DNA of 64,000 nucleotides, from contig JBMNEQ010000003.1 in assembly GCA_050948865.1 (NCBI GenBank), positions 1 through 64,000 on the forward strand. Direction: 5' to 3'. This DNA is from SKGN01 sp050948865. Its GTDB lineage: Bacteria; Bacillota_I; Bacilli_A; RF39; UBA660. The notes beneath the pieces were generated by a model. It saw only the letters and a list, made by a program, of their open reading frames with translations. It was not told the origin of the DNA and did not search any database. This document shows, one piece after another, positions 46,516 to 55,189 of this stretch (position 1 is its first letter; every line of letters starts with the position of its first letter). The position numbers and the translations under genes were made by a program.

Positions 46516-47511
46516 ATGCAAATTATAATTTTAATAATTTTAGGTATAATTTATTTTTTACCGTCCTGGGAATTACAAGTTCCTTTAGTGTTAGGTCTTT
46601 CTTTTTTTTGGATAATAGTTATATTTTTAACTTTTATTTTTATTTATAAAAAAAGGGCTAAAGAATATCCACCTAAATTTAAGGAAGAAAGATTAACAGA
46701 GCCACCAACTAAAAGAACACCTGAACAATTAGGCTATTTATTTAAACGTCGTTTAAATATAAATCATTTAATTTCTAATTTTATGGAATTGATTCGAAAG
46801 GAAGCTGTGATAGTAGATAAAAATAAAGAAACATTTATCTTTTATTTTTCTAAAGAGTTTAAAGAAGAATTAACAAAATCAGAACAATATTTAATAAATT
46901 GGTTTTTTAATAGAATGGGTAATGGAGAAAGTTTTTCCTTAAACAGTTTTAAAAAAAGGGCCTTTACTGATAGTGGTTTTTTTATGAGATGTTATTATGA
47001 ATGGCAAGAAATTGTAATGTTTGAAGGTTTAAAATGTTTTTTTTTTGAATCTAAACGAGATATTTTAGAAAGAAGTTTAGGTTATTTATTTTTATCATTC
47101 TTATTAATATTTTTAAATATAGTTGTTATTACAAATAGATATTTAATTTTAATCATGTTTTTAATTTTAATTTTATTTACTTCTTATTTAGGACGTTTTA
47201 TAAGAAGGACTAAAGAAGCGAATGAGGAATATTATAAGTGGAGAGCTTTTAAAAGATTTTTAGAAGATAAAGAAAAGATTGATCTTAAAAAGATAGAGAA
47301 ATGGTCTATTTATGCTCAAGTTTTTAGAGTTTTGCCTCAATTTAAATCTAAAATACCTAAAAATTTAGAAAAGATAAATAGTCCTTTATTAGACTGTATT
47401 AAAGATGGAACAATAGAAAAGATTGAACAAGTATTTAAAAAAAGTTTATTTATTGCTAAAATTAAAGGAGGAATATTTTCTTTTAATAGAGGGAATAATC
47501 CAGGTTATTAA
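46516..47511 (+). CDS. DUF2207-like membrane protein (C-terminal part of the family)
   Basis: 331 residues from ATG 46516 (AGGTGG five bases before). Two membrane spans at 1-45, a cytoplasmic part with 'PPTKRTPEQLGYLFKRRL' and 'LTKSEQYLINWFFNRMGNGE', a second pair of spans (about 190-225), then 'YYKWRAFKRFLED' and 'KIEKWSIYAQVF'. The 'kW..f..fl.D...l......Wek...YA..lG' pattern is found in the C-terminal half of DUF2207 proteins. The large N-terminal extracellular domain of that family is absent. Function unknown; lies between pilin and HerA-like genes. Confidence 0.65.
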   Translation: MQIIILIILGIIYFLPSWELQVPLVLGLSFFWIIVIFLTFIFIYKKRAKEYPPKFKEERLTEPPTKRTPEQLGYLFKRRLNINHLISNFMELIRKEAVIVDKNKETFIFYFSKEFKEELTKSEQYLINWFFNRMGNGESFSLNSFKKRAFTDSGFFMRCYYEWQEIVMFEGLKCFFFESKRDILERSLGYLFLSFLLIFLNIVVITNRYLILIMFLILILFTSYLGRFIRRTKEANEEYYKWRAFKRFLEDKEKIDLKKIEKWSIYAQVFRVLPQFKSKIPKNLEKINSPLLDCIKDGTIEKIEQVFKKSLFIAKIKGGIFSFNRGNNPGY

Positions 47512-47528
47512 AAAAGGAGGATGTTAAA

Positions 47529-49316
47529 ATGTTGGGAAAAATAATTTCTACAAAAGGGGATCTTATTGAAGTAAAATTAGAAACTGAATTATCTAAAATA
47601 GGAAAGATGGTCAATTATCATATTGTTTTTGAAGAAGATAATATTAAGATTATTGGAGAAATAAAGGATATTGATATAAATATAGCTAGTGTTGTTTTAG
47701 TTGGAGAGATTAGAAATGACATATTTTATGCGGGTATTACAAGAAAACCTTCTCTTAATTTAAGTTGCCGAGTTATTAATAAAGAAGAATTAAAAATAAT
47801 TCTTGGAGAAAATGTTTTGTTTGGTAAAAATATGCTTAACTTAGGAGCGGTTCCTTTATACGGTAATTATTCGATGAATGTTGATGTTAATGAATTTTTT
47901 AGTAATCATTTTGCTATTTTTGGTAATACTGGTAGTGGTAAATCTTATTCAGTTACAAAAATTCTTCAAAATCTTTTTTATAATAAAAAGGAAGTAGCGG
48001 TGAATGCTAAAATCTTTTTGTTTGATGCTTATGGGGAATATCATAATGCTTTTAAAAGGATTAATGAGTATTCTGATAAACTTCATTTTAAAACTTATAC
48101 AACTAATTTATCCTTCCCTGATAGTGAAGTATTAAAGATACCTCTTTGGCTGCTTGGCGTTGATGATATTGCCTTATTATTAGGGGCTGATAATCATATT
48201 CAATTACCAATTATTGAAAAAGCATTAAGACTTGTTTCTATTTTTGCTAAAGAAGAAGAAGAAGTAATAATTTATAAAAATGATATTATTGCAAGGGCAT
48301 TATTAGAAATCTTATATAGTGGTAATACTCCTTCTCAAATAAGGGATCAAATCTTTGCTGTTTTAACAGCTTTTAATACTAAAGATCTAAGTTTAGAAAG
48401 TAAATTAATTCAACCAGGTTATATTAGAACTTTAAGGCAATGTTTAATTATTGATCGAGATGGTAAATTAGCTGAAATGCAGTTGGTAACTGAATTTATT
48501 ACTAGTTTTATTAAAGAAGGTTTAGATTTATTATTACCGGATGGTTCTTTTCCATATACTTTAGATGATTTAAAAGATGCTTTTGATTTTGCTTTAATCT
48601 CGGAAGGAATTTTAAAAAGTGATCGGGTTTATGATTATGCGAATATTTTAAAAGTAAGACTTCATTCTTTAATTAATAGTGATAATCGTTACTTTTTAGA
48701 TTATAAAGGTTTTATTAGTAAAAAGGATTATATTAACCAATTATCAATTACTCCTGATGGTAAAAGAGCTCAGATTATTAATTTTAATATTAATTATATA
48801 GATGATCGTTTAGCTAAAACTGTTACTAAAATTTATTCAAAAATGTTATTTGATTATTCAGCTGAATTAGGAGAAAGAGCTTCAGAACCAATTCATATAA
48901 TTTTAGAAGAGGCTCATCGTTATGTTCAAAATGATAATGATTTATTTTTATTAGGTTATAATATATTTGATCGAATTACTAAAGAGGGTAGAAAATATGG
49001 AATTATTTTAGGACTTATTTCCCAGCGGCCTTCAGAATTAAGTGAAACTTCTTTATCACAATGTTCTAACTTTTTAATTTTTAGAATGCTTCATCCTCAT
49101 GATTCTACTTTTATTAAAAATATGGTTCCCAACATAACAGGGGAAATTGTGGAAAAGTTAAAATCCTTACAAGCAGGAACTTGTATTGCTTTTGGTTTAG
49201 CTTTTAAATTACCAGTAATTGTTCAGTTTGATCTACCTAATCCTCCTCCTAAAAGTCATAACGCTAATGTGGCTTTAAGATGGTATCAAAAAGAAGATGA
49301 GATTGAAGAACTTTAA
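47529..49316 (+). CDS. HerA-like (DUF87) hexameric ATPase
   Basis: 595 residues. N-terminal HAS-barrel (1-~110), then a P-loop ATPase with Walker A 'FGNTGSGKS' (G132-S139), Walker B 'IHIILEEAHRYV', 'ITKEGRKYGIILGLISQRPSE' and a C-terminal 'LQAGTCIAFG'. This is the FtsK/HerA family that pumps DNA through a hexamer ring. HerA commonly pairs with the NurA nuclease in DNA-end processing or defence, but no nuclease gene lies next to it. SD AAAGGAGG, 17 bases behind the DUF2207-like gene. Confidence 0.88.
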   Translation: MLGKIISTKGDLIEVKLETELSKIGKMVNYHIVFEEDNIKIIGEIKDIDINIASVVLVGEIRNDIFYAGITRKPSLNLSCRVINKEELKIILGENVLFGKNMLNLGAVPLYGNYSMNVDVNEFFSNHFAIFGNTGSGKSYSVTKILQNLFYNKKEVAVNAKIFLFDAYGEYHNAFKRINEYSDKLHFKTYTTNLSFPDSEVLKIPLWLLGVDDIALLLGADNHIQLPIIEKALRLVSIFAKEEEEVIIYKNDIIARALLEILYSGNTPSQIRDQIFAVLTAFNTKDLSLESKLIQPGYIRTLRQCLIIDRDGKLAEMQLVTEFITSFIKEGLDLLLPDGSFPYTLDDLKDAFDFALISEGILKSDRVYDYANILKVRLHSLINSDNRYFLDYKGFISKKDYINQLSITPDGKRAQIINFNINYIDDRLAKTVTKIYSKMLFDYSAELGERASEPIHIILEEAHRYVQNDNDLFLLGYNIFDRITKEGRKYGIILGLISQRPSELSETSLSQCSNFLIFRMLHPHDSTFIKNMVPNITGEIVEKLKSLQAGTCIAFGLAFKLPVIVQFDLPNPPPKSHNANVALRWYQKEDEIEEL

Positions 49317-49320
49317 ATTT

Positions 49321-49350
49321 AAAAAGACAATTTTAAATATTGTCTTTTTA
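49321..49350. terminator. Bidirectional terminator between herA-like gene and pgpA
   Basis: AAAAAGACAAT / ATTGTCTTTTT (arms 49321-49331 and 49339-49349) with a 7-base loop, between convergent genes. Confidence 0.8.
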
Positions 49351-49351
49351 A

Positions 49352-49828
49352 TTAAAGATTATCATTTGTAGAATGAGCTAATCTACTAGCAGCGGAAGCT
49401 GCTAAAGCGGCGATAATATCATCTAAAAAAGTATGACATTCTTTTTTATCTTTACTAAGCTTATCCAATTTACCAATAATGCCTAACTTGGTTTTATCTA
49501 AATAACCAAAATTAGTTAAAGCAATAGAACCATGCATATTAATAATGCTTAAAGAAAGTATTTCATCAATTCCAAATAAACCATGATCCTCTAAGATAAT
49601 CTCATTAAGTATTTTATCTAATTTTCTTTCTTCTGCTAATTTATCAAGAGTAATTCCAACTAAAATAGTATGAATAACTTCTCTTTTATTAAGAACTTTT
49701 AAAACAGCTTGATCACATTCTTCATAAGTTAATTTTTGATATTCTTTTTGAATTTCCAGAACAATTTTTGAGATATCTCTAATTGTAACGCCTCTTTCTT
49801 CTAATTGTTTGATAGCTTTCTCTTTCAT
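49352..49828 (-). CDS. pgpA: Phosphatidylglycerophosphatase A family (YutG/PgpA)
   Basis: 158 residues from ATG 49828, eight bases after GGAGG; the in-frame TTG 49843 is upstream of the SD and rejected. 'LFGIDEILSLSIINMHGSIALTNFGYLDK' (in outline) and 'TFLDDIIAALAASAASRLAH' are the family signatures with the acidic cluster of the active site. PgpA removes the phosphate from phosphatidylglycerol-phosphate. The short Gram-positive form lacks most membrane helices of E. coli PgpA. Neighbours yutH and nfuA match the Bacillus yutG-yutH-yutI order. Confidence 0.88.
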   Translation of the reverse strand: MKEKAIKQLEERGVTIRDISKIVLEIQKEYQKLTYEECDQAVLKVLNKREVIHTILVGITLDKLAEERKLDKILNEIILEDHGLFGIDEILSLSIINMHGSIALTNFGYLDKTKLGIIGKLDKLSKDKKECHTFLDDIIAALAASAASRLAHSTNDNL

Positions 49829-49886
49829 TGGTTTGACCTCCAATCATAATAATTTCCTTTTTTCATAATATAATATAGGTGATAGT

Positions 49887-50819
49887 ATGAATAATTATAT
49901 TAATTATTATTATCATTTATATCCTAAAGAAATATATCAACATCCTAATTTTTTTTATTTTAAATTACAAAATGATTTTTATTATTTCATTCCTTATAAT
50001 CGTCCTCTTTTAGAAATAGGTCCTTTATATGAATTAACAATTAGAATGTTAAATATTAATTCTTTGACTCATGAGATTATTTTAAACTATCTTTCTCAAC
50101 CAGTATCTTTTATTGATAATAAACCATACATTTTGTTTAAAAGACGTTTAAAGGAAGATAAAAATCTTTCTTTAAAAGACATAATTTTTTTTAATCAGGT
50201 TCATACTAATATTCAGACTAATAATTTATTAAATCGTTCTAATTGGGGAGAACTATGGAGTAAAAAAATTGATTATTTTGAAGAACAAATTAGTCAAGTA
50301 GGAAAAAACTATCCTTTAGTTAGAGAAAGTATTAATTATTTTATTGGTTTAGCTGAAAATGCAATCGCTTATATAAATAATACTTTAAATGAACAATTAA
50401 TTATAGAATCTTTATCTGTAGCTCATAAAAGAATAAAAAAGAATTATACTTTATTTGATTTATATAATCCTCTTACTTATATTATTGATTATCAAGTTAG
50501 GGATATTGGTGAATATATTAAAGAAAGTTTTTTCCATGATAAAAATGTTTGGTTAGAATTAAAAGAATATCTTTTAGAAAATCAGTTATCAACATTTAGC
50601 CTTCAATTATTATATGCTAGATTATTATATCCCTCTTATTATTTTGATAAATATGAAGAAATAATAGAGGGTAATTTAAAAGAAGAGAGTCTTTTAATTA
50701 TTTTAAAGAAAGTTGATGCTTATGAATTGTTTTTAGATACTTATTATAATTATATTATAAATAAAACTTTAATACCTCCTATACCTTGGTTAAATAAAAC
50801 TACTTATAATTTAGATTAA
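49887..50819 (+). CDS. YutH-like spore-coat-associated protein (kinase-like fold)
   Basis: 310 residues. 'RSNWGELWSKKIDYFEEQ', 'FIGLAENAIAYI' and 'YLLENQLSTFSLQLLYARLLYPSYYFD' resemble the CotS/YutH family, a catalytically odd branch of aminoglycoside-kinase-like proteins found with spore coats. The kinase catalytic motifs (Brenner HxDxxxxN) are not obvious. Assignment rests on these segments and on position: in Bacillus yutH lies between yutG (pgpA) and yutI (NifU-like), exactly as here. Convergent stop shared with nfuA through TTAA. Confidence 0.72.
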   Translation: MNNYINYYYHLYPKEIYQHPNFFYFKLQNDFYYFIPYNRPLLEIGPLYELTIRMLNINSLTHEIILNYLSQPVSFIDNKPYILFKRRLKEDKNLSLKDIIFFNQVHTNIQTNNLLNRSNWGELWSKKIDYFEEQISQVGKNYPLVRESINYFIGLAENAIAYINNTLNEQLIIESLSVAHKRIKKNYTLFDLYNPLTYIIDYQVRDIGEYIKESFFHDKNVWLELKEYLLENQLSTFSLQLLYARLLYPSYYFDKYEEIIEGNLKEESLLIILKKVDAYELFLDTYYNYIINKTLIPPIPWLNKTTYNLD

Positions 50820-51046
50820 TCATTAATATTTATGACCCTTTTTATTTCTGGAATTTGAGAAGTAAGGGCATTTTGAATAGTAGTTTCTAAAGTAATACTA
50901 GCTAAAGGACAATTACTACAAGCTCCTATTAAATTAACAAAAACAATTCCATCTTCATATTTTATAAAAGAAACATCACCACCATCATTTTGTAAAAAAG
51001 GCCTAATTTTTTCTAATACTTCTTCAATTTGTTTTTCAATTTTCAT
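50816..51046 (-). CDS. NifU-like [4Fe-4S] carrier protein
   Basis: 76 residues, the NifU C-terminal (Nfu) domain alone: 'IRPFLQNDGGDVSFIKYEDG' and the cluster motif 'GACSNCPLASITLE' (CxxC). It delivers Fe-S clusters to target proteins; ferredoxin and the Rnf subunits in this window would be typical clients. Orthologous in type and place to Bacillus YutI. Confidence 0.92.
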   Translation of the reverse strand: MKIEKQIEEVLEKIRPFLQNDGGDVSFIKYEDGIVFVNLIGACSNCPLASITLETTIQNALTSQIPEIKRVININD

Positions 51047-51137
51047 AAAATCACCTATTTACATTATACAGTTACTATTTTCTTTTGTAAATAACTATAA
51101 AAAATTAAAGAAAAGCAATGAAGTTACTTGATAACTA

Positions 51138-51167
51138 TTGACAAAGTTCATAGTAGAATGATATATT
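51138..51167 (+). promoter_or_regulatory. Promoter of the eight-tRNA cluster
   Basis: TTGACA (51138-51143), 18-base spacer, TATATT (51162-51167). About 30 bases before the first tRNA. Strong -35 as expected for stable RNA. Confidence 0.7.
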
Positions 51168-51199
51168 AATATACGTCTAGCGAAGGGATAGGAAAATTA

Positions 51200-51276
51200 G
51201 GACGATTAGCTCAGTTGGTTAGAGCACTTGCCTTACAAGCAAGGGGTCGTAGGTTCGAGTCCTACATTGTCCACCA
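51200..51276 (+). tRNA. tRNA-Val (UAC)
   Basis: 77 nt. Acceptor GGACGAT/ATTGTCC, anticodon arm cttgc-cttacaa-gcaag with TAC, T-arm 'gtaggttcgagtcctac', CCA encoded. Confidence 0.95.
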
Positions 51277-51281
51277 GAGAG

Positions 51282-51357
<76 letters not shown>

Positions 51358-51363
51358 GTGATA

Positions 51364-51447
51364 GGAGAGGTAGCGAAGTGGTCAAACGCGACAGACTGTA
51401 AATCTGTTCTTTCGGGTTCGAAGGTTCAAATCCTTCTCTCTCCACCA
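51364..51447 (+). tRNA. tRNA-Tyr (GUA)
   Basis: 84 nt with a class II long variable arm. Acceptor GGAGAGG pairs with TCTCTCC, anticodon GTA in 'agactGTAaatct', CCA encoded. Confidence 0.95.
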
Positions 51448-51450
51448 AAT

Positions 51451-51525
51451 TGCCTCGTAGCCAAGTGGTAAGGCATCAGACTTTGACTCTGACATTCGTT
51501 AGTTCGAATCTAGCCGAGGCAGCCA
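51451..51525 (+). tRNA. tRNA-Gln (UUG)
   Basis: 75 nt. Acceptor TGCCTCG/CGAGGCA, anticodon TTG in 'gactTTGactc', discriminator G, CCA encoded. Mischarged Glu-tRNA-Gln would be the second GatCAB substrate if no GlnRS exists. Confidence 0.95.
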
Positions 51526-51532
51526 ATTTTCT

Positions 51533-51609
51533 GCTCCGTTAGCTCAGTTAGGTAGAGCATTTGACTTTTAATCAAAGGGCCATAGGTTCGAATCCTATAC
51601 GGGGCACCA
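51533..51609 (+). tRNA. tRNA-Lys (UUU)
   Basis: 77 nt. Acceptor GCTCCGT/ACGGGGC (one G-T pair), anticodon TTT in 'ttgactTTTaatcaa', CCA encoded. Confidence 0.95.
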
Positions 51610-51612
51610 TGG

Positions 51613-51701
51613 GCTTGTGTGGCGGAATAGGTAGACGCACAGGACTTAAAATCCTGGGGGAATAAAATCTCGTGCCGGTTCAATTCCGGCCACAAGCACC
51701 A
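51613..51701 (+). tRNA. tRNA-Leu (UAA)
   Basis: 89 nt with long variable arm. Acceptor GCTTGTG/CACAAGC, anticodon TAA in 'ggactTAAaatcc', CCA encoded. Confidence 0.95.
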
Positions 51702-51708
51702 TTTAAAT

Positions 51709-51800
51709 GGAGGAATACCCAAGATGGCTGAAGGGGTCGGTCTTGAAAACCGAAAGGTCGTGAAAGCGGCGCGGGGGTTCAAATCCCTCTTCCTCCGCCA
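51709..51800 (+). tRNA. tRNA-Ser (UGA)
   Basis: 92 nt with long variable arm. Acceptor GGAGGAA/TTCCTCC, discriminator G, anticodon TGA in 'ggtctTGAaaacc', CCA encoded. Confidence 0.95.
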
Positions 51801-51812
51801 TAAATTTAATAT

Positions 51813-51888
51813 CGCGGGATGGAGCAGTTGGTAGCTCGTTGGGCTCATAACCCGAAGGTCGTTGGTTCAAATCCAGCTCCCGCAACCA
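51813..51888 (+). tRNA. Initiator tRNA-fMet (CAU)
   Basis: 76 nt. Initiator hallmarks: unpaired C1-A72 at the acceptor end (CGCGGGA/TCCCGCA) and three G-C pairs in the anticodon stem (ggg-ctcataa-ccc). CCA encoded. Last tRNA of the cluster. Confidence 0.95.
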
Positions 51889-51897
51889 ATGAAGATT

Positions 51898-51926
51898 AAA
51901 GGATTATATAATTTATAATCCTTTTT
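51898..51926 (+). terminator. Terminator after the tRNA cluster
   Basis: AAAGGATTATA / TATAATCCTTTTT hairpin with T-run, 10 bases after the initiator tRNA. Confidence 0.8.
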
Positions 51927-51980
51927 ATTTAAGTTTATATTTTTGATATAATGAATATAGATTAAGGGTTAGGTGATAAA

Positions 51981-52460
51981 ATGAAATATAATAAAATAAA
52001 AGTTAATGGAGATTATTATTATGTTGCTAAAACAGATAAGGGATTAACTTTTCTCGGGCATAAAAACAGATCATTCGAGGATTTAAAGAATTATTTTCCT
52101 AAGGAAGAATTAATTTTAAGTAATGATTTTAAAGATGTTGAAACACAATTAAAAGAATATTTTCTTCATAAAAGAAAGAACTTTAATTTAAAATTTGATT
52201 TAATTGGAACTGAGTTTCAAGTAAAAGTTTGGAAACAACTTTTAAAGATTGAATATGGAAAGACTAAAGCTTATTCTAAAATTGCTCTTGAATTAGGTGA
52301 TAAAAAGAAAACAAGAGCTGTTTCTAATGCTATTGCTAAAAACCCTCTTCCAATAGTAATACCATGTCATCGGGTTATTGGTTTAAATGGTGAATTAAGA
52401 GGTTTTGGTGGAGGTTTAGAATTAAAATCTTGGTTATTAAATCATGAAAAAGATAATTAA
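51981..52460 (+). CDS. ogt: Methylated-DNA--protein-cysteine methyltransferase
   Basis: 159 residues. Active-site motif 'IPCHRVIG' with acceptor C129, preceded by 'TRAVSNAIAKNPLPIV' and the helix-turn-helix 'KTKAYSKIALELGDKK'. It removes alkyl groups from O6 of guanine in a one-use reaction. The N-terminal domain is short. Single gene, convergent with the TetR gene through a shared TTAA stop (52457-52460). Confidence 0.93.
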   Translation: MKYNKIKVNGDYYYVAKTDKGLTFLGHKNRSFEDLKNYFPKEELILSNDFKDVETQLKEYFLHKRKNFNLKFDLIGTEFQVKVWKQLLKIEYGKTKAYSKIALELGDKKKTRAVSNAIAKNPLPIVIPCHRVIGLNGELRGFGGGLELKSWLLNHEKDN

Positions 52461-53005
52461 TCATTTAAAAAATTAACCCCTTTAGTAACCATATTATTTA
52501 ATAATAAAGCTAAAGTATTAGGATCCTCTAAACAATCATTTTGAAGCCATCTTTTTATAATTCCTAAACAACCATAGATGGCATATTCTAAAAAGTAATC
52601 ATAATGAATATTATTATTATATGGCTTTTTCCAATTATTTAAAGCTCTAGTTTTAAATAAATCAATAATTTTCTTTTGAAATAAACTTTCATCATATTTT
52701 TCTAAAAGAATAGAAACAATATTAAAATGATCATATATAAAATTTAATAAATCTTTAAATAAAGGAAAAGGATCTTGGTTAAGCTCGTTAGAAGTATATT
52801 TAGATAATTTTTTTTCTAAATTATTGATTAAATCATTTTCTATTTGTTTGATTAAATCAAAAACATCTAAGTAATGATTATAAAAGGTTCCTCTATTAAG
52901 ATGACTTTTTTCACATATTTCTTTAACAGTTATTTTATTTAATCTTTTTCTTTTTAATAACTTTATAAAAGTTGTTTCAATTTTCTTTTTACTTTTGTTT
53001 CTCAT
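52457..53005 (-). CDS. TetR/AcrR family transcriptional regulator
   Basis: 182 residues. N-terminal TetR helix-turn-helix: 'FIKLLKRKRLNKITVKEICEK' in outline, 'SHLNRGTFYNHYLDVFDLI' being the recognition part. The C-terminal helical domain 'LNFIYDHFNIVSILLEKYDE' binds an unknown ligand (TetR_C-like of the DhaS/YcnC type). Divergent from the MMPL exporter at 53134 with 128 bases between, so it is probably that gene's repressor. Confidence 0.88.
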   Translation of the reverse strand: MRNKSKKKIETTFIKLLKRKRLNKITVKEICEKSHLNRGTFYNHYLDVFDLIKQIENDLINNLEKKLSKYTSNELNQDPFPLFKDLLNFIYDHFNIVSILLEKYDESLFQKKIIDLFKTRALNNWKKPYNNNIHYDYFLEYAIYGCLGIIKRWLQNDCLEDPNTLALLLNNMVTKGVNFLND

Positions 53006-53052
53006 AAAACCTCCATAATTTTAATTTTGAACACTTTTTATATAATTGATTA

Positions 53053-53110
53053 TTGTATTTGTTATGTTAAAGATTATAATATATATAGAATGAAAAATCA
53101 ACACTGTGTT
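53053..53110 (+). promoter_or_regulatory. Promoter and candidate TetR operator ahead of the MMPL exporter
   Basis: TTGTAT (53053-53058), 16-base spacer, TATAAT (53075-53080). An odd palindrome AACAC-T-GTGTT (53100-53110) lies about 20 bases past the -10 hexamer, where a bound repressor would block the polymerase. A half-like 'aacact' occurs near 53030 on the TetR side. Operator role is inferred. Confidence 0.5.
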
Positions 53111-53133
53111 TAATTTAAAGAAAGGAATGTTTT

Positions 53134-55167
53134 ATGAAAAATTTATCAAAGCATTTATTAAGATATAAGAATCTTATTCTTATTTTAGTTTTAGGTATTA
53201 CTATTGGGAATGGTTTTTTATTAACAAAAGTAGGAACTAATTATAATTTGGAGGATTATTTACCAAAGGACGTTCCATCAATAATTGCTTCAGAAGAACT
53301 TCTTCAAGATTATGATTTAAAAATTCCGAACGTTAAGTTAGTTTTATCTGATGTAACTATTAATGAAGTGATAGGTTATAAGAAAAAAGTTTTAGCTATA
53401 AAAGGGGTTAATCAAGTTTTATGGCTAGATGATTTTATTGATTTAGAAAATCTTGATTATAGTGGTCTATCTTTAGATACTTCCGTTTTAAATGATTGGT
53501 ATTATAATCAAAAGGCTTTATTATTAATTAATATTGAAGATAATAATACTATTAAGATTATTAAAGATATTAAAGAGGCTGTTAAAAGTGATTCTTTAAT
53601 TACTGGACATGCAGTTATAAAAGCGGTTAGTCAAGAAAATGTTACAGGAGAAATAAAAAATATAATTTTATTTGTTGTTCCTATAATTTTTTTGATTCTT
53701 TTAATTACTACTAGTTCTTGGTTAGAACCTATTTTATTTTTAATTACTATTTTGGTAGCAATAATTATTAATTTAGGGACTAATATAATTTTTAAAGAGA
53801 TATCTTTTATCACACAATCAGCAGTAATTGTTTTACAATTAGCGGTATCTATGGATTATGCTATATTTTTATTGCACCGTTTTACTAGTATAAGAGAAGA
53901 GAAAGAAGAAGTAGAAACTTCAATGAGAAGAGCAATGAGTGATTCAGCACCGGTGATATTAGGAAGTGCTCTTACGACTATTTTAGGTTTTTTAGCTTTA
54001 ACAATTATGAAGTTTAAAATAGGGGCTGATTTAGGTTTAGTTTTAGCTAAAGGAATAACTTTAAGTTTTTTATCAGTAATGATTTTATTACCTATTTTAG
54101 CAGTATTAATGCATAAGGTTATAGAAAAGACAAAACATAAATCATTAATCCCCTCTTTTAATAAAGTTGGAAAACTAATTGTTAAAAGTCGTTATCTAGT
54201 ATTAATAATAGTTTTATTATTAGTGGTTCCTAGTTATTTAGGAAGTCAAAAAAATAATTTTCTTTATGGAAGTTCAGCGATGGAAGATGAAAACTCTTCG
54301 GCTTATAAAGATAATTTAAAGATTAATGAAATGTTTGGTAATGATAATAATATAATGATCCTAGTTCCTAAAGGGGACTTTAAAAAAGAAGAAAAGATTA
54401 TTGCTAAATTATTAGACTTAAATCCTAATTTAACAATAAATTCTTATATTACTACTTTTGGGACTGAAGTGCCAATGGAATATTTACCAGAAAAAATAGT
54501 TAAACAATTTATTTCTAAGAAGTATTCAAAAATTATTATTCAAACTGATTTAGAAGAAGAAGGAAAAGAAACTTTTGATTTTCTAGAAAGTATGGATAAG
54601 ATATTAAAAAAGGAATATGAACAGTATTATGTAGCAGGGGTTAGTCCTACTAATTATGATATGATGAAAGTGATTACAGAAGATAATTTAAAGGTTAATC
54701 TAGTAGCGATTATTTCTATTTTTTTAGTTTTAGTTTTAATCTTTAAATCTTTATTTACTCCTTTAATTCTTATCACAACAATAGAAATTGCTATTTGGAT
54801 AAATTTATTTATTACTTATCTTTATGGGTTACCTTTAAATTATATTGGTTTTTTAATAGTTAGTATTGTTCAATTAGGAGCTACAGTAGATTATGCGATC
54901 TTATTTGCGAAAAGATATATTGAAAATAGAAAAGATAAAGAAAGAAAAGAATCCTTAATCTTTACAATAGAGGAAACAGCTCCTTCTATTCTGTCATCAG
55001 CTCTTATTTTAGGCATTGCTGGTTTTGGTTTAGGAATTATTTCTTCTAATAATGTAATTAGTCAATTAGGAACATTAGTGGGAAGAGGAGCCTTAATATC
55101 AGCAATAATGGTTTTGTTATTTCTTCCAGCAATGTTTAGCATAAGTGATAAATGGATAAAAAAATAG
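53134..55167 (+). CDS. MMPL/RND-family exporter
   Basis: 677 residues with the duplicated RND layout: one span plus a large extracytoplasmic loop plus five spans, twice. Sterol-sensing-like membrane motifs 'QLAVSMDYAIFLLHRFTS' and 'QLGATVDYAILFAKRYI' carry the charged Asp residues of the proton relay. MMPL proteins export lipids or hydrophobic compounds. The divergent TetR gene suggests induction by an exported compound. A terminator follows the stop. Confidence 0.9.
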   Translation: MKNLSKHLLRYKNLILILVLGITIGNGFLLTKVGTNYNLEDYLPKDVPSIIASEELLQDYDLKIPNVKLVLSDVTINEVIGYKKKVLAIKGVNQVLWLDDFIDLENLDYSGLSLDTSVLNDWYYNQKALLLINIEDNNTIKIIKDIKEAVKSDSLITGHAVIKAVSQENVTGEIKNIILFVVPIIFLILLITTSSWLEPILFLITILVAIIINLGTNIIFKEISFITQSAVIVLQLAVSMDYAIFLLHRFTSIREEKEEVETSMRRAMSDSAPVILGSALTTILGFLALTIMKFKIGADLGLVLAKGITLSFLSVMILLPILAVLMHKVIEKTKHKSLIPSFNKVGKLIVKSRYLVLIIVLLLVVPSYLGSQKNNFLYGSSAMEDENSSAYKDNLKINEMFGNDNNIMILVPKGDFKKEEKIIAKLLDLNPNLTINSYITTFGTEVPMEYLPEKIVKQFISKKYSKIIIQTDLEEEGKETFDFLESMDKILKKEYEQYYVAGVSPTNYDMMKVITEDNLKVNLVAIISIFLVLVLIFKSLFTPLILITTIEIAIWINLFITYLYGLPLNYIGFLIVSIVQLGATVDYAILFAKRYIENRKDKERKESLIFTIEETAPSILSSALILGIAGFGLGIISSNNVISQLGTLVGRGALISAIMVLLFLPAMFSISDKWIKK

Positions 55168-55189
55168 CGTCTTAAAAGACGTTATTTTT
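55162..55189 (+). terminator. Terminator after the MMPL exporter
   Basis: AAATAGCGTCTT / AAGACGTTATTTTT hairpin (one G-T pair) with T-run, starting in the stop codon region. Confidence 0.8.

Noticed and set aside
47529..49316. HerA-like ATPase as part of a complete anti-phage system
   Set aside because: No nuclease, SIR2 or other effector gene lies beside it; the next gene is pgpA on the other strand behind a terminator.
51510..51885. Two antisense open frames of 112 and 60 codons in the tRNA cluster
   Set aside because: They are the reverse strand of tRNA-Gln to tRNA-fMet genes; such frames are common false genes over tRNA arrays.
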